The notes under the pieces: generated by a model
Told to the model about the DNA's origin: nothing
The model's input: the letters and a program-made list of their open reading frames with translations, nothing else
The model's database searches: none
Position numbers and translations under genes: made by a program
Source of the DNA: an uncultured Maribacter sp.
Lineage (GTDB): Bacteria; Bacteroidota; Bacteroidia; Flavobacteriales; Flavobacteriaceae
NCBI GenBank assembly: GCA_938038975.1
Contig: CALHVP010000221.1
Coordinates: forward strand, 1-32,549
Direction: 5' to 3'
Length of the DNA: 32,549 bases
Shown: positions 24,237-32,505 of the stretch, piece by piece
Position numbering within the stretch: position 1 is the first letter of the stretch
Layout of the letters: each line of letters opens with the position of its first letter

Positions 24237-25145
24237 TTATCCGTTTATAGCAACTACCTCATTTACTTTGTCTCCCATCATGTTTTTTAACATGGTTTCA
24301 ATACCGTTTTTTAATGTAAAAGTAGAAGATGGACAGCCACTGCAAGCGCCTTGTAAAATCACGTTCACTCTTTTTGTGTCCTTTTCATAGGATTGGAATA
24401 GTATATTACCACCATCACTTGCAACGGCTGGTTTTACATATTCTTCCAAGATATCAATGATTTCCAAAGATGTATCGTCTAAATCACCAATAGGTTCATT
24501 TTTTTTACTTGTTTGAGGTTCTGCAGCTTTAACAGATTTTGCATTTTCAGCCACAATTTCTTTACCATCCGCAATGAAATTACGTATGAGCTCTCGAAGT
24601 TCAATGGTAATGTCTTCCCATTCCGCTACTTCATATTTGGACACACTTACATAATTGTCATCCAAAAAAACTTGTTTTACGAATGGGAATTGAAATAAGT
24701 CCATTGCTAATGGTGAAACTCTTGCCTCATCAATATTTTTGAATTCGAATGCAGCGGCAACAATTTTTTTACTTGCTACAAATTTCATGGTAGAAGGGTT
24801 TGGAGTAACTTCTGCATAAACAGTAACAGGAATTGGTTTTCCATTATCTTCCTCCAAAACTACTGGTTCACCTGCGTTTAAGTACTCTACTAGTTGTTGT
24901 GCAACCTCATCTTTTACATCTTCCCATTGCACAATATCAAAACGTTCCAAGCCAATAAAATTACCCGATATATATACTGTCTTTACAAAAGGAAGGTAGA
25001 AAAGCTGTTGCGCTAACGGTGAATTTTTTGCCTCATCAATATTTTTGAATTCATAGTTTTTTCTTTGAACTAAAATATGATTCGCTTCAAACTTAAGTAT
25101 AGTTGGGTTTTTTGTTCCTGATACGGTTATCGAATATTCTTTCAT
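24237..25145 (-). CDS. NifU-family Fe-S scaffold/carrier protein with two Nfu N-terminal domains
   Basis: A 302-residue cytoplasmic protein with two tandem Nfu N-terminal domains and one NifU C-terminal domain. Each repeat has a match to 'EFKNIDEA..SPLA..LF..PFVK' (about residues 32-55 and 134-157) and ends in a W-E-D motif (74-76 and 176-178). After a lysine/glutamate-rich linker (200-222), the C-terminal domain 'VKPAVASDGGNILFQSYEKD' leads to CSGCPSS with Cys268 and Cys271, which bridge a 4Fe-4S cluster between two subunits. Such Nfu proteins carry clusters to target enzymes. Usual Nfu proteins have one N-terminal domain; the doubled form appears common in Flavobacteriaceae as far as I recall. 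No isc/suf genes are nearby. Confidence 0.93.
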   Translation of the reverse strand: MKEYSITVSGTKNPTILKFEANHILVQRKNYEFKNIDEAKNSPLAQQLFYLPFVKTVYISGNFIGLERFDIVQWEDVKDEVAQQLVEYLNAGEPVVLEEDNGKPIPVTVYAEVTPNPSTMKFVASKKIVAAAFEFKNIDEARVSPLAMDLFQFPFVKQVFLDDNYVSVSKYEVAEWEDITIELRELIRNFIADGKEIVAENAKSVKAAEPQTSKKNEPIGDLDDTSLEIIDILEEYVKPAVASDGGNILFQSYEKDTKRVNVILQGACSGCPSSTFTLKNGIETMLKNMMGDKVNEVVAING

Positions 25146-25236
25146 CTTATGCTTTTTAATAATTCAAGGTCATATTTTTATAACCTATGAATGTATATTT
25201 AATGATTTTCAAGTACAGTTTTAGTTCTTGTTTACA

Positions 25237-25255
25237 ATCTTTATCATGTAAAGAT
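25237..25255. repeat. Operator-like inverted repeat in the nfu/porP divergent region
   Basis: ATCTTTA (25237-25243) and TAAAGAT (25249-25255) form a perfect 7-bp inverted repeat with a 5-nt spacer, in the 226-nt gap between two divergently transcribed genes. It resembles a dimeric repressor site, but no regulator can be named. Confidence 0.4.
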
Positions 25256-25303
25256 ATAATAGACAAAAATACGAAGGAATTCTAAGTTAAAGCCTACATA
25301 ATA

Positions 25304-25336
25304 TTGTTATGGTTATACCGTTATACTTTATATTTA
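25304..25336 (+). promoter_or_regulatory. Candidate promoter of the PorP/SprF gene
   Basis: TTG at 25304-25306 and TATATTTA at 25329-25336 (one mismatch to TAnnTTTG) are 22 nt apart, 36 nt before ATG 25372. Confidence 0.35.
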
Positions 25337-25371
25337 GATGATTTTAGAACGGACGCCCCTTATTTTCCAAG

Positions 25372-26391
25372 ATGAAATACAAATTATTATTTTTAGTTTC
25401 CTTCTTAGTTTATGGACTTAAGTCTAATGCGCAAGAAGGAATTCCAGTATATTTTGATTATTTATCAGATAACTATTATTTAGTTTATCCTTCTATGGCA
25501 GGAATTAGCCAAGGAGGAAAAGTTAGAGCTACTGCAAGGAAACAATGGTTTGATGTTGATGATGCACCAAGCCTCCAAACTATAAATGCACATTTTAGAT
25601 TAGGTGATGGTCCAAGTGGTATTGGCGCAATTGTTTTTAATGATGCTAATGGTTATCACTCGCAAACTGGTTTAAAATTGACTTATGCACATCACCTTAG
25701 AATGGGCGGTAATGATGTAAGAACTCTTAACCAGTTATCTTTTGGTTTAAGTGGAACTATCTTGCAAAGTAGTTTGGACGAATCTGAATTTAGGTCCGTT
25801 ACCCCTGATCCTTCGGTTTCAGGAATAAAATTAAGTGCATCATACTATAATGTGGATTTTGGAATGTCTTATAATTTCCAAGAGTTTTATACTCATTTTG
25901 CTGTGATTAATGCCTTAGGGAGTCAGCGAAATGTTTATTATCGTGATCGAGCTGACGATCCTAATCAGTTAGTTATTGATAATATAAGGAGATATCTTGC
26001 TTCTGTAGGCTATGTATTTGGAAAAAATGAATGGCAAGTAGAACCTTCTGTTCTTTTTCAGTTGACAGATTTCACAAAAGAGAAGACAGTAGATTTAAAC
26101 GCGAAAGTGTACAAGGATGTTGATTTTGGTAGAGTATGGGGTGGCTTATCCTATAGGAGAAGTTTTGATGGGGCTCAGTTTCAAGCAAACGGAACTTTTG
26201 GAGAACAACGTTTACAACTTATAACACCAATTTTAGGAGCTAACGTAAATAATTTTATGGTATCCTATAATTATTCTTATCAAATGGGTGATATCCGTTT
26301 TGCAAACGGTGGTTTTCATCAAATTACGCTAGGGTATGATTTTGGACAGAAAGAACGTAAGTATGACTGCTACTGTCCTGCTGCTCAATAA
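25372..26391 (+). CDS. Type IX secretion system membrane protein, PorP/SprF family
   Basis: A 339-residue outer-membrane protein with a signal peptide (about 1-20, cleavage after SNA) and the family's N-terminal pattern: 'YLSDNYYLVYPSMAGISQGG', then 'RKQWFDVDDAPSLQTINAHF' with the typical 'RxQW' and 'P' positions. The rest is alternating beta strands, ending in the barrel strand 'HQITLGYDFGQKERKYDCYC'. PorP/SprF proteins work with type IX secretion; SprF is needed for SprB adhesin secretion, and many paralogues sit beside genes for adhesins with type B C-terminal signals. No such adhesin gene is adjacent here, so this may be an orphan copy. SprA is in the same window but 20 kb away. Confidence 0.9.
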   Translation: MKYKLLFLVSFLVYGLKSNAQEGIPVYFDYLSDNYYLVYPSMAGISQGGKVRATARKQWFDVDDAPSLQTINAHFRLGDGPSGIGAIVFNDANGYHSQTGLKLTYAHHLRMGGNDVRTLNQLSFGLSGTILQSSLDESEFRSVTPDPSVSGIKLSASYYNVDFGMSYNFQEFYTHFAVINALGSQRNVYYRDRADDPNQLVIDNIRRYLASVGYVFGKNEWQVEPSVLFQLTDFTKEKTVDLNAKVYKDVDFGRVWGGLSYRRSFDGAQFQANGTFGEQRLQLITPILGANVNNFMVSYNYSYQMGDIRFANGGFHQITLGYDFGQKERKYDCYCPAAQ

Positions 26392-26425
26392 AAAAATGGC
26401 CTTTTCGATTAATTAGAAAAGTCCA
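26391..26425 (-). terminator. Terminator of the VWA gene (minus strand)
   Basis: On the minus strand TGGACTTTTC pairs with GAAAAGGCCA (one mismatch, 9-nt loop) and is followed by seven T. The PorP-like gene has no matching T-run on its own strand. Confidence 0.6.
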
Positions 26426-26445
26426 TTGAAACTGGTTATATTTTT

Positions 26446-27624
26446 TTATTCCCAACTGTAATTTTTCTCCTTAGCTTGTTTTTTTATAGCGCTAAGCATT
26501 ACGCTCTCTAATTCTCCTTTAGAACTACCTTTTTTATTATTTTCAATATAGGTTTTTCGCATGCTATTTAGTTGTTGAATTTCTTTCTGAATTTTCTCTC
26601 TTTCTTCTTTTTTTAATTCGATGTAATTAGTTATTTCCAACGTAGATTTATTCTGTAATTCTTTCGGTAGTTCGTGCTTTTTTAATTTGTTTACATCAAA
26701 AGTATCATCTGCAGCGGCATCCACTAAATCCCAATTTTTATTATTGTAAAGTCGTGAGCTTTTACTAACCGCACGTTTTACGGCAACCTCTTGTTCCAGC
26801 TCCATAGCATTAGTGTCTTGAGAATATTGCATCGCCATTTTAGTGCTGCCAAGGGAGCCATAGGATATATAAGTACTGTTCAGTTTCGAATTTAGTTTTA
26901 TAATGATGGCATCATATGGCGTGTTTATATGAACAACCTCTTTATTATGGTCAATAGCCATATATTCTCCACCAGTTAATGCTGCACCATTTTTCCAATT
27001 GGTTTGTATTCCTTGTTCATAGTTACCGCAAAAAATAGTGTTTACAATTATATCTTTCTCTTTGGCGTTTGCTACAGCATCTTTATAATTCAGTTTTCCT
27101 TGGGTAAAGGGTTCGTTTCCTGCAATAAATATCATTTTTAAATTATCCTCATTTTTACCCCATTCCAATTGCTTTAATGAGGTCTGGATTACTTCACCAC
27201 AATATTCTTCTCCTCCGTTAGTTCTTAATGAAAATAATTTTTCAGAAATTTCATCTAAATCGCTACTAAAGTTAAGGACCTGTTGTATGTAACCTTCACG
27301 TGATGAGAGGCCATCATTCCCATATTGATAAATGGCAATCTGTAGTTCTGGTCTGCCTTCATTACCGCATTTAGCATGTGTGAATTCATTAACGATGTCC
27401 CACAATTGTGATTTAGCTTGGTTGATTAAACCATCCATGCTATTACTTGTGTCCAGTAACAATGCAATTTTAACGGTATTGTTTTTGGAATTTGATGAAA
27501 TAGGAGCTATCGCATGAGCTATAATATCCTTTTTTTCTGTTTTTGGCTCAGGTTCACAGCTAAATCCAAAAGTTAAGGATAAGCTTAGTAGTCCAATGGT
27601 AATTATTTTTTTCTGATTTTTCAT
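26446..27624 (-). CDS. VWA-domain lipoprotein, function unknown
   Basis: A 392-residue protein with a signal peptide ending in a probable lipobox (FGFSC, Cys23) followed by acidic residues (EPEP), which in Bacteroidota can mark surface export. A von Willebrand factor A domain spans about residues 50-240. It begins 'VKIALLLDTSNSMDG', whose DxSxS metal-site residues are Asp58, Ser60 and Ser62. Four cysteines after the lipobox (Cys86, and those near 'TNGGEEYCGE' and 'TIFCGNYEQG') could form disulfides. The C-terminal 130 residues are charged and helical, with a likely coiled coil ('IELKKEEREKIQKEIQQLN'). No partner is adjacent; it converges on the PorP-like gene and diverges from the kinase. A binding or scaffolding role is only inferred. 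Confidence 0.82.
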   Translation of the reverse strand: MKNQKKIITIGLLSLSLTFGFSCEPEPKTEKKDIIAHAIAPISSNSKNNTVKIALLLDTSNSMDGLINQAKSQLWDIVNEFTHAKCGNEGRPELQIAIYQYGNDGLSSREGYIQQVLNFSSDLDEISEKLFSLRTNGGEEYCGEVIQTSLKQLEWGKNEDNLKMIFIAGNEPFTQGKLNYKDAVANAKEKDIIVNTIFCGNYEQGIQTNWKNGAALTGGEYMAIDHNKEVVHINTPYDAIIIKLNSKLNSTYISYGSLGSTKMAMQYSQDTNAMELEQEVAVKRAVSKSSRLYNNKNWDLVDAAADDTFDVNKLKKHELPKELQNKSTLEITNYIELKKEEREKIQKEIQQLNSMRKTYIENNKKGSSKGELESVMLSAIKKQAKEKNYSWE

Positions 27625-27788
27625 TTTTAATCGCTTTAAGATTATGATGGTAAATCTAGGAGCAAACTATTTCTCAAAAAAGGAGCATTGAGGCAAGCGT
27701 GTTATTGGGTGAGTGAAAGCCCTATCTTGGCTTGTAAAGCTTTTGATTTTGGAGTTGTGAGTCTTTGAATCTGTCTTTTTCAATTTTT

Positions 27789-27815
27789 TTGTATCGTGTA
27801 GATGCGCTAAGTTTA
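27789..27815 (+). promoter_or_regulatory. Candidate promoter of the kinase-regulator pair
   Basis: TTG at 27789-27791 and TAAGTTTA at 27808-27815 (one mismatch to TAnnTTTG) precede ATG 27831. The 16-nt spacing is shorter than in the other promoters here. Confidence 0.3.
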
Positions 27816-27830
27816 CAGTAATTGCAACCA

Positions 27831-30038
27831 ATGAAAAAGCACTTTTTTTATATACTGTTATTGTTTTTGATGATTTCCTTTGAAGGTGTTTCTCAAAATA
27901 GGATAAGCGCGCAAAGCTTTACCTTAAAGGGAGGTGTTGAAATGAAAGATACGGCATCACCCATTTCAGGTGTTTTGGTTTCTACCTCTACTGGTGGGCA
28001 AACATTTACAGATGCCTTAGGACAATTTCGGTTGGATGTTACCTTGGGAGACCAATTAACCATACAGGATGCCCGATTCGAAACTGTTAGTGTTCTTATT
28101 AAAACAAAGGATGATATACTGGTTCAGGTTGAGGATAGTGATTTTAATGAAGAAAAGCATTCTACTTCCGATTTTTCTAAATCCGCTATTTCCTTTCATC
28201 AGGTGCTTTTAGACTCTGCTATTGCATATAAGAAAATAGATATTGTTAAGAGTACAGATTTTGTTGCTAAATCAATTAACCAACTAGGAAAGCGTGGGAA
28301 TAAAAAGGAGTTTGCAAAATCACTAAGTACCCTAGGTGATATCTATCTTTTTCATAAACAATACGATTTTGCTATTGATAATTTTGAAGATGCTTTGGAA
28401 GTTAATAAAACTATAGAGACGTCATTACTTCTAGGTAAGACCTATGCTATAGTTAAAAATTATGCAAAAGTTGAGGAGGTGCTGACACCTCTTAAAGAAC
28501 TCAAGAATATGTTGCCTTATCAACGAGTTACTATGTATGAGTTATTAGGGGATGCAAAAAAGGGGGAAGGAGTAATACCAACAGCTGTATCATACTACGA
28601 AGAGGGCTTAAAAGTGGCGAATAAAAACCAGATTAGTCCTAAAATAACAGATTTAACCTCTAAGATAGCAGATGCCTATGCACAGGGAAATCAACTAGTA
28701 GAAGCAGAAGCTTATTATGGTAATTCTTTAGAGCTTGCAAGTAAATTAGCTCCGAAAAGAGCTTTAGAGGAAAAGGAAAAAGTTGCGGATTTTTATAATA
28801 AGAAAAATCAATATCCAGAAGAAATTGCCCTACGAAAAAACAGCCTGGCGACTCTGCAAGAGTTGAATAGCTCAAAAAAGGTTGGTGGTAAGAGAGATTT
28901 GGGCGATACAATAACCACCCAGCGCATTAATTATAAAATTGCTAACGCTTATATTTCACAGGATAAGTACAATGAAGCTATACCTTTCTTACAGAGAAGT
29001 ATCGTAGATGCGGGAACAGATGATGATTTGTTAGTTCAAAAGGATGCGACACGAAAACTATCTGAAGTTTACGAGTATAAAGGTGATTTTAATAAGGCGT
29101 TAGAAAGCTATCAAGACTATGTTGCTTTAGTAGATACGCTTTATGTTAGAAAGGAACAAGAAATTTCTCGAGCAGCTCGTTTTAATAGGGAAATTGCCTC
29201 TACACAAAGTAGGATTACAGGTTTGGAGCAAGAGCGTGAATTATCACAGAGCAAATATGATTTAGCACTTACACAACAGGAATTATCGGAAGAAAGTTAT
29301 AAAAATCAAAAATGGATTATCTATTCTCTTATTTTTGGACTGGTTCTAATGGCTTTAGCTGCATTCTTTTTTTATAGGAGCAATCAACAACAAAAATTAT
29401 CAAATAACCTTTTGGCTTTAAGATCTTTGAGGTCTCAAATGAATCCACACTTTATTTTTAACGCACTTAATTCTGTAAATAATTTTATTGCAAAAAGTGA
29501 TGAACGAAGTGCAAATAGATATTTAAGTGATTTTTCTACCCTAATGCGTTCCGTGCTTGAAAATTCTGAACAAGATTATATTCCACTTTCTAAAGAATTG
29601 AATTTATTAGAGCTTTATATAAAATTAGAACATTCTCGTTTTCCAGATAAGTTTGATTATAAGATTATTATAGATGAAGCCTTAGACATTCCCAGTTTTC
29701 AGATTCCTCCAATGTTACTTCAGCCGTATATAGAAAATGCGATTTGGCACGGCTTACGTTACAAGGATGAAAAAGGTGTATTGGAAGTAAGTGTATCCTC
29801 GAAAGGAGATAATGAGCTTGAAATTTGTATTTCTGATGATGGAATTGGTAGAAAAAAATCTGCGGAATTAAAAACACAAAATCAGAAAAAACAGAAATCT
29901 AAAGGTATGGGTAATATTAAGCAAAGGGTTTCTATTTTGAATGACATGCATAAAGATAAAGTGGCTATTCAGATTTTAGATTTATCTAAAGACGGTACAG
30001 GAACTAAAGTGATTTTCACCTTAAAAAAAGACGTATGA
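27831..30038 (+). CDS. LytS-type sensor histidine kinase with carboxypeptidase-regulatory-like and TPR domains
   Basis: A 735-residue sensor with a signal peptide (about 1-21), a carboxypeptidase-regulatory-like beta-sandwich (about 29-102, 'SPISGVLVSTSTGGQTFTDA'), a long TPR-type helical array (about 145-435), a coiled coil (440-490) and one membrane helix (about 496-515). The cytoplasmic part is a His_kinase (LytS/YehU) domain with His540 in 'SQMNPHFIFNALNSVNNFIA', then an ATPase domain with Asn636, DDGIG (669-673) and GMGN (692-695). The sensing half would be periplasmic. Start ATG 27831 rather than the in-frame TTG 27822, which adds only three residues. Its stop overlaps the response regulator start (ATGA), so the two form one two-component system. 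Confidence 0.93.
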   Translation: MKKHFFYILLLFLMISFEGVSQNRISAQSFTLKGGVEMKDTASPISGVLVSTSTGGQTFTDALGQFRLDVTLGDQLTIQDARFETVSVLIKTKDDILVQVEDSDFNEEKHSTSDFSKSAISFHQVLLDSAIAYKKIDIVKSTDFVAKSINQLGKRGNKKEFAKSLSTLGDIYLFHKQYDFAIDNFEDALEVNKTIETSLLLGKTYAIVKNYAKVEEVLTPLKELKNMLPYQRVTMYELLGDAKKGEGVIPTAVSYYEEGLKVANKNQISPKITDLTSKIADAYAQGNQLVEAEAYYGNSLELASKLAPKRALEEKEKVADFYNKKNQYPEEIALRKNSLATLQELNSSKKVGGKRDLGDTITTQRINYKIANAYISQDKYNEAIPFLQRSIVDAGTDDDLLVQKDATRKLSEVYEYKGDFNKALESYQDYVALVDTLYVRKEQEISRAARFNREIASTQSRITGLEQERELSQSKYDLALTQQELSEESYKNQKWIIYSLIFGLVLMALAAFFFYRSNQQQKLSNNLLALRSLRSQMNPHFIFNALNSVNNFIAKSDERSANRYLSDFSTLMRSVLENSEQDYIPLSKELNLLELYIKLEHSRFPDKFDYKIIIDEALDIPSFQIPPMLLQPYIENAIWHGLRYKDEKGVLEVSVSSKGDNELEICISDDGIGRKKSAELKTQNQKKQKSKGMGNIKQRVSILNDMHKDKVAIQILDLSKDGTGTKVIFTLKKDV

Positions 30039-30766
30039 AACTAGATGCAATACTTGTAGAGGATGAAGCTAATAGCCGTGAAATTTTAAGGAATTATTTA
30101 AAAAAATACTGCCCAAAGGTAAATTTGGTTGCTGAAGCAGCTTCTATCCAAGAGGGTTTAGAATTACTATCAAAGTATAATATAGATTTATTGTTCTTAG
30201 ATGTTGAAATGCCTTTTGGTAATGCTTTTGACCTTTTAGAGCAGGTTCCTGAACGTACGTTTGAAACTGTGTTTGTAACAGCTTATGATCATTACGCTAA
30301 GGATGCCTTGAATGAACATGCGGCATATTATTTAATGAAACCCATCAATATAGATGAATTGATTAACGCTGTAGATTATGTATGGGAGGTAAAAGAGAAG
30401 GAAGCAAGCTTGCAACACGGTGTTTTAAATACCAAAGTAAAAGGAGTAGAAGGCAAGTTGACACTCCCCCAACAAGATGGCTTTCAAGTGCTTAATGTGT
30501 CCGATATCTTATATTGTAAGGCAGATGACAACTACACAGAAATATATTTAGAAAACAAAAAGATATTAGTAAGTAAAACTTTAAAATATTTTGAGGAAGC
30601 ATTAAGTAGTTTTCCTTTTGCACGTATACATAAGTCCTATCTAGTTAATGTTAACGAAGTAGTTAAGTATAGAAAAGGCAAAGGGGGGAGTGTCGTAATT
30701 TCGAACGGAAAAGAACTTTTGGTTTCTGCATCTAAGAAGAAGGCTTTTCTATCATTTTTTGATTGA
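30035..30766 (+). CDS. LytTR-family response regulator transcription factor
   Basis: A 243-residue regulator with a receiver domain (about 3-120) and a LytTR DNA-binding domain (about 141-240). In the receiver, Glu9/Asp10 form the acidic pocket, Asp56 (LLFLDVEMP) is the phosphorylation site, and Thr82 and Lys102 are the conserved switch residues. The DNA-binding part shows 'ILYCKADDNYTEIYLENKKI' and 'FARIHKSYLVNVNEVVKYRK', the typical LytTR core. It overlaps the kinase gene by 4 nt and should be phosphorylated by it. Target genes are unknown. Confidence 0.95.
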   Translation: MKLDAILVEDEANSREILRNYLKKYCPKVNLVAEAASIQEGLELLSKYNIDLLFLDVEMPFGNAFDLLEQVPERTFETVFVTAYDHYAKDALNEHAAYYLMKPINIDELINAVDYVWEVKEKEASLQHGVLNTKVKGVEGKLTLPQQDGFQVLNVSDILYCKADDNYTEIYLENKKILVSKTLKYFEEALSSFPFARIHKSYLVNVNEVVKYRKGKGGSVVISNGKELLVSASKKKAFLSFFD

Positions 30767-30840
30767 TTTTATTTTAAAGGGACAATTATTAACTAGACTT
30801 AAGATAGAATAAAAGAATTTAAAATATAATAGTATACCAA

Positions 30841-31356
30841 ATGATAAAGACGGTAAGAGGAAAAACCCCGGTAATTGGAACTGATTGTTTTATAGCTGAA
30901 AATGCGACTATAGTTGGGGAAGTAGTAATGGGAAATCAATGCAGTATTTGGTTTAATACCGTTCTTCGTGGAGATGTTCATTACATAAAACTAGGTAATA
31001 AAGTGAACGTACAAGATGGTGCTGTAATACATTGTACTTATCAGAAATCACCAACTATAATAGGAGATAATGTATCTATAGGACATAATGCCATTGTTCA
31101 TGGTTGTACGGTTAAAGATAATGTGCTCGTAGGTATGGGAAGTATTATTATGGATGATTGTATTGTGGAAAGTAACAGTATTATAGCGGCAGGCGCTGTT
31201 TTAACTAAAGGTACTCATGTGCCAGAGGGAACTATTTTTGCTGGTATGCCAGCAAAAAAAATTAAAGATATAAGTCCCGAACTAAGTTCTGGAGAAATAA
31301 ACCGTATTGCGGAGGCATATATCATGTATTCAGGCTGGTTTAAAGACGAAGAGTAG
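30841..31356 (+). CDS. Gamma-carbonic anhydrase family protein
   Basis: The 171-residue protein is a left-handed beta-helix of hexapeptide repeats (about 10-125) with a C-terminal helix. The zinc ligands of the gamma class are present: His64 (VIHC), His82 and His87 (SIGHNAIVHG). So are the structural or catalytic residues Arg43 and Asp45 (LRGDVHYI) and Gln58 (NVQDG). The family includes Cam, YrdA, CaiE and PaaY; short members like this lack Cam's acidic loop and often show little carbonic anhydrase activity, so the substrate is open. It stands as a single gene between the regulator and fabD. Confidence 0.92.
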   Translation: MIKTVRGKTPVIGTDCFIAENATIVGEVVMGNQCSIWFNTVLRGDVHYIKLGNKVNVQDGAVIHCTYQKSPTIIGDNVSIGHNAIVHGCTVKDNVLVGMGSIIMDDCIVESNSIIAAGAVLTKGTHVPEGTIFAGMPAKKIKDISPELSSGEINRIAEAYIMYSGWFKDEE

Positions 31357-31428
31357 GTAGTCTCACCTAGCTTTTAATACACTTTAATAGTATGTTTTAG
31401 GTAATCCTAGTAGGGTTTGTGCTCTAAC

Positions 31429-31458
31429 TTGGAGATGAATAATATATGCTTATTTTTG
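31429..31458 (+). promoter_or_regulatory. Promoter of fabD
   Basis: TTG at 31429-31431 and a perfect TAnnTTTG (TATTTTTG, 31451-31458) are 19 nt apart; ATG 31478 follows after 19 nt. It is among the best matches in the window. Confidence 0.72.
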
Positions 31459-31477
31459 CCCTACAAAAATAGAACAT

Positions 31478-32359
31478 ATGAATGCATATATATTTCCCGG
31501 TCAAGGAGCTCAGTTTGTAGGAATGGGTAAAGATCTTTATGAAAATTATCCAATTGCTAAAGAACTATTTGATAAAGCGAATACTATTTTAGGTTTTTCT
31601 ATAACGGATATTATGTTTAACGGGACACCTGAAAGTCTTAAAGAAACAAAAGTTACTCAGCCAGCTATCTTTTTGCATTCTGTAGTATTGAGTAAAGTTA
31701 TGGGTGATGCGTTTAAACCAGACATGGTAGCGGGTCATTCTTTAGGAGAATTTTCAGCCTTGGTAGCTAATGGAGTTCTAAGTTTTGAAGATGGTTTAAA
31801 ATTAGTTTCTCAAAGAGCATTGGCCATGCAAAAGGCATGCGATATGCAACCTAGTACGATGGCAGCTGTTTTGGGTCTAGAAGATACTGTTGTAGAGCAG
31901 GTATGTAAGGATACGCCCGGTGTAGTAGTTGCTGCAAACTATAATTGCCCTGGTCAGTTAGTAATTTCTGGAGAGATAGATGCTATTCATTTGGCATGTG
32001 AAAAAATGAAAGAAGCAGGAGCTAGAAGAGCATTAGTTTTACCAGTTGGTGGAGCTTTTCATTCTCCTTTGATGGAGCCTGCACGTGAGGAGTTAGCCGC
32101 AGCTATAGAAGCGACCACTTTCAGCAATCCAATTTGTCCAATTTATCAGAATGTTAGTACCACTCCTATTATGGATGCAAATGAAATTAAAAAGAATCTA
32201 ATCTTACAACTTACTGCACCAGTCAAATGGACGCAGAGCGTACATAACATGGTTAAAGATGGTGCTAAAATATTTACAGAAATAGGTCCTGGTAAAGTTT
32301 TACAAGGTTTAGTTAGGAAAATAGAGCCAACTTCAGAAACACAGTCACCTTCGCTCTAA
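31478..32359 (+). CDS. fabD: Malonyl-CoA:ACP transacylase
   Basis: The 293-residue enzyme transfers malonyl from CoA to acyl carrier protein, supplying the extender unit for type II fatty acid synthesis. N-terminal FPGQGAQ (6-12), nucleophile Ser88 in GHSLGEF, Arg113 (SQRALAMQ) and catalytic His195 (GGAFHSPLM) are all present, and the GPGKVL motif is near the C-terminus. Length is slightly under the common 300-315. Other fab genes are not in the window; the gene has its own promoter and appears monocistronic. Confidence 0.96.
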   Translation: MNAYIFPGQGAQFVGMGKDLYENYPIAKELFDKANTILGFSITDIMFNGTPESLKETKVTQPAIFLHSVVLSKVMGDAFKPDMVAGHSLGEFSALVANGVLSFEDGLKLVSQRALAMQKACDMQPSTMAAVLGLEDTVVEQVCKDTPGVVVAANYNCPGQLVISGEIDAIHLACEKMKEAGARRALVLPVGGAFHSPLMEPAREELAAAIEATTFSNPICPIYQNVSTTPIMDANEIKKNLILQLTAPVKWTQSVHNMVKDGAKIFTEIGPGKVLQGLVRKIEPTSETQSPSL

Positions 32360-32360
32360 T

Positions 32361-32388
32361 AAATGCATAAACCTGAAATGCTGCATTT
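32361..32388 (+). terminator. Weak hairpin after fabD
   Basis: AAATGCA (32361-32367) pairs with TGCATTT (32382-32388) over a 14-nt loop, directly after the fabD stop. The T-run is short, so this is at best a weak terminator. Confidence 0.3.
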
Positions 32389-32419
32389 TAACCCAAATAC
32401 TTATTTTTAACCTGATTTT

Positions 32420-32484
32420 TAGGGGTTTAGATGTTTTTTTTAGTAATATTGCCACCCCTATTTTTTAAATTAATTTGTTAGGGG
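32420..32484. repeat. TAGGGG inverted/direct repeats before the last gene
   Basis: TAGGGGT (32420-32426) is complementary to ACCCCTA (32454-32460), and CCCCTA is also complementary to a second TAGGGG at 32479-32484. The middle copy could pair with either outer copy. A one-mismatch -7 box (TAATATTG, 32444-32451) lies between the first two. Confidence 0.45.
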
Positions 32485-32505
32485 AATAGGTTCAAAGGAG
32501 CTGCT

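Noticed and set aside
26397-26425. Hairpin as terminator of the PorP/SprF gene
   Set aside because: There is no T-run on the plus strand; the T-run is on the minus strand, so it fits the VWA gene.
31357-31374. TAGGT/ACCTA repeat after the carbonic anhydrase gene as a terminator
   Set aside because: The stem is only 5 bp with a weak T-run, too little to call.
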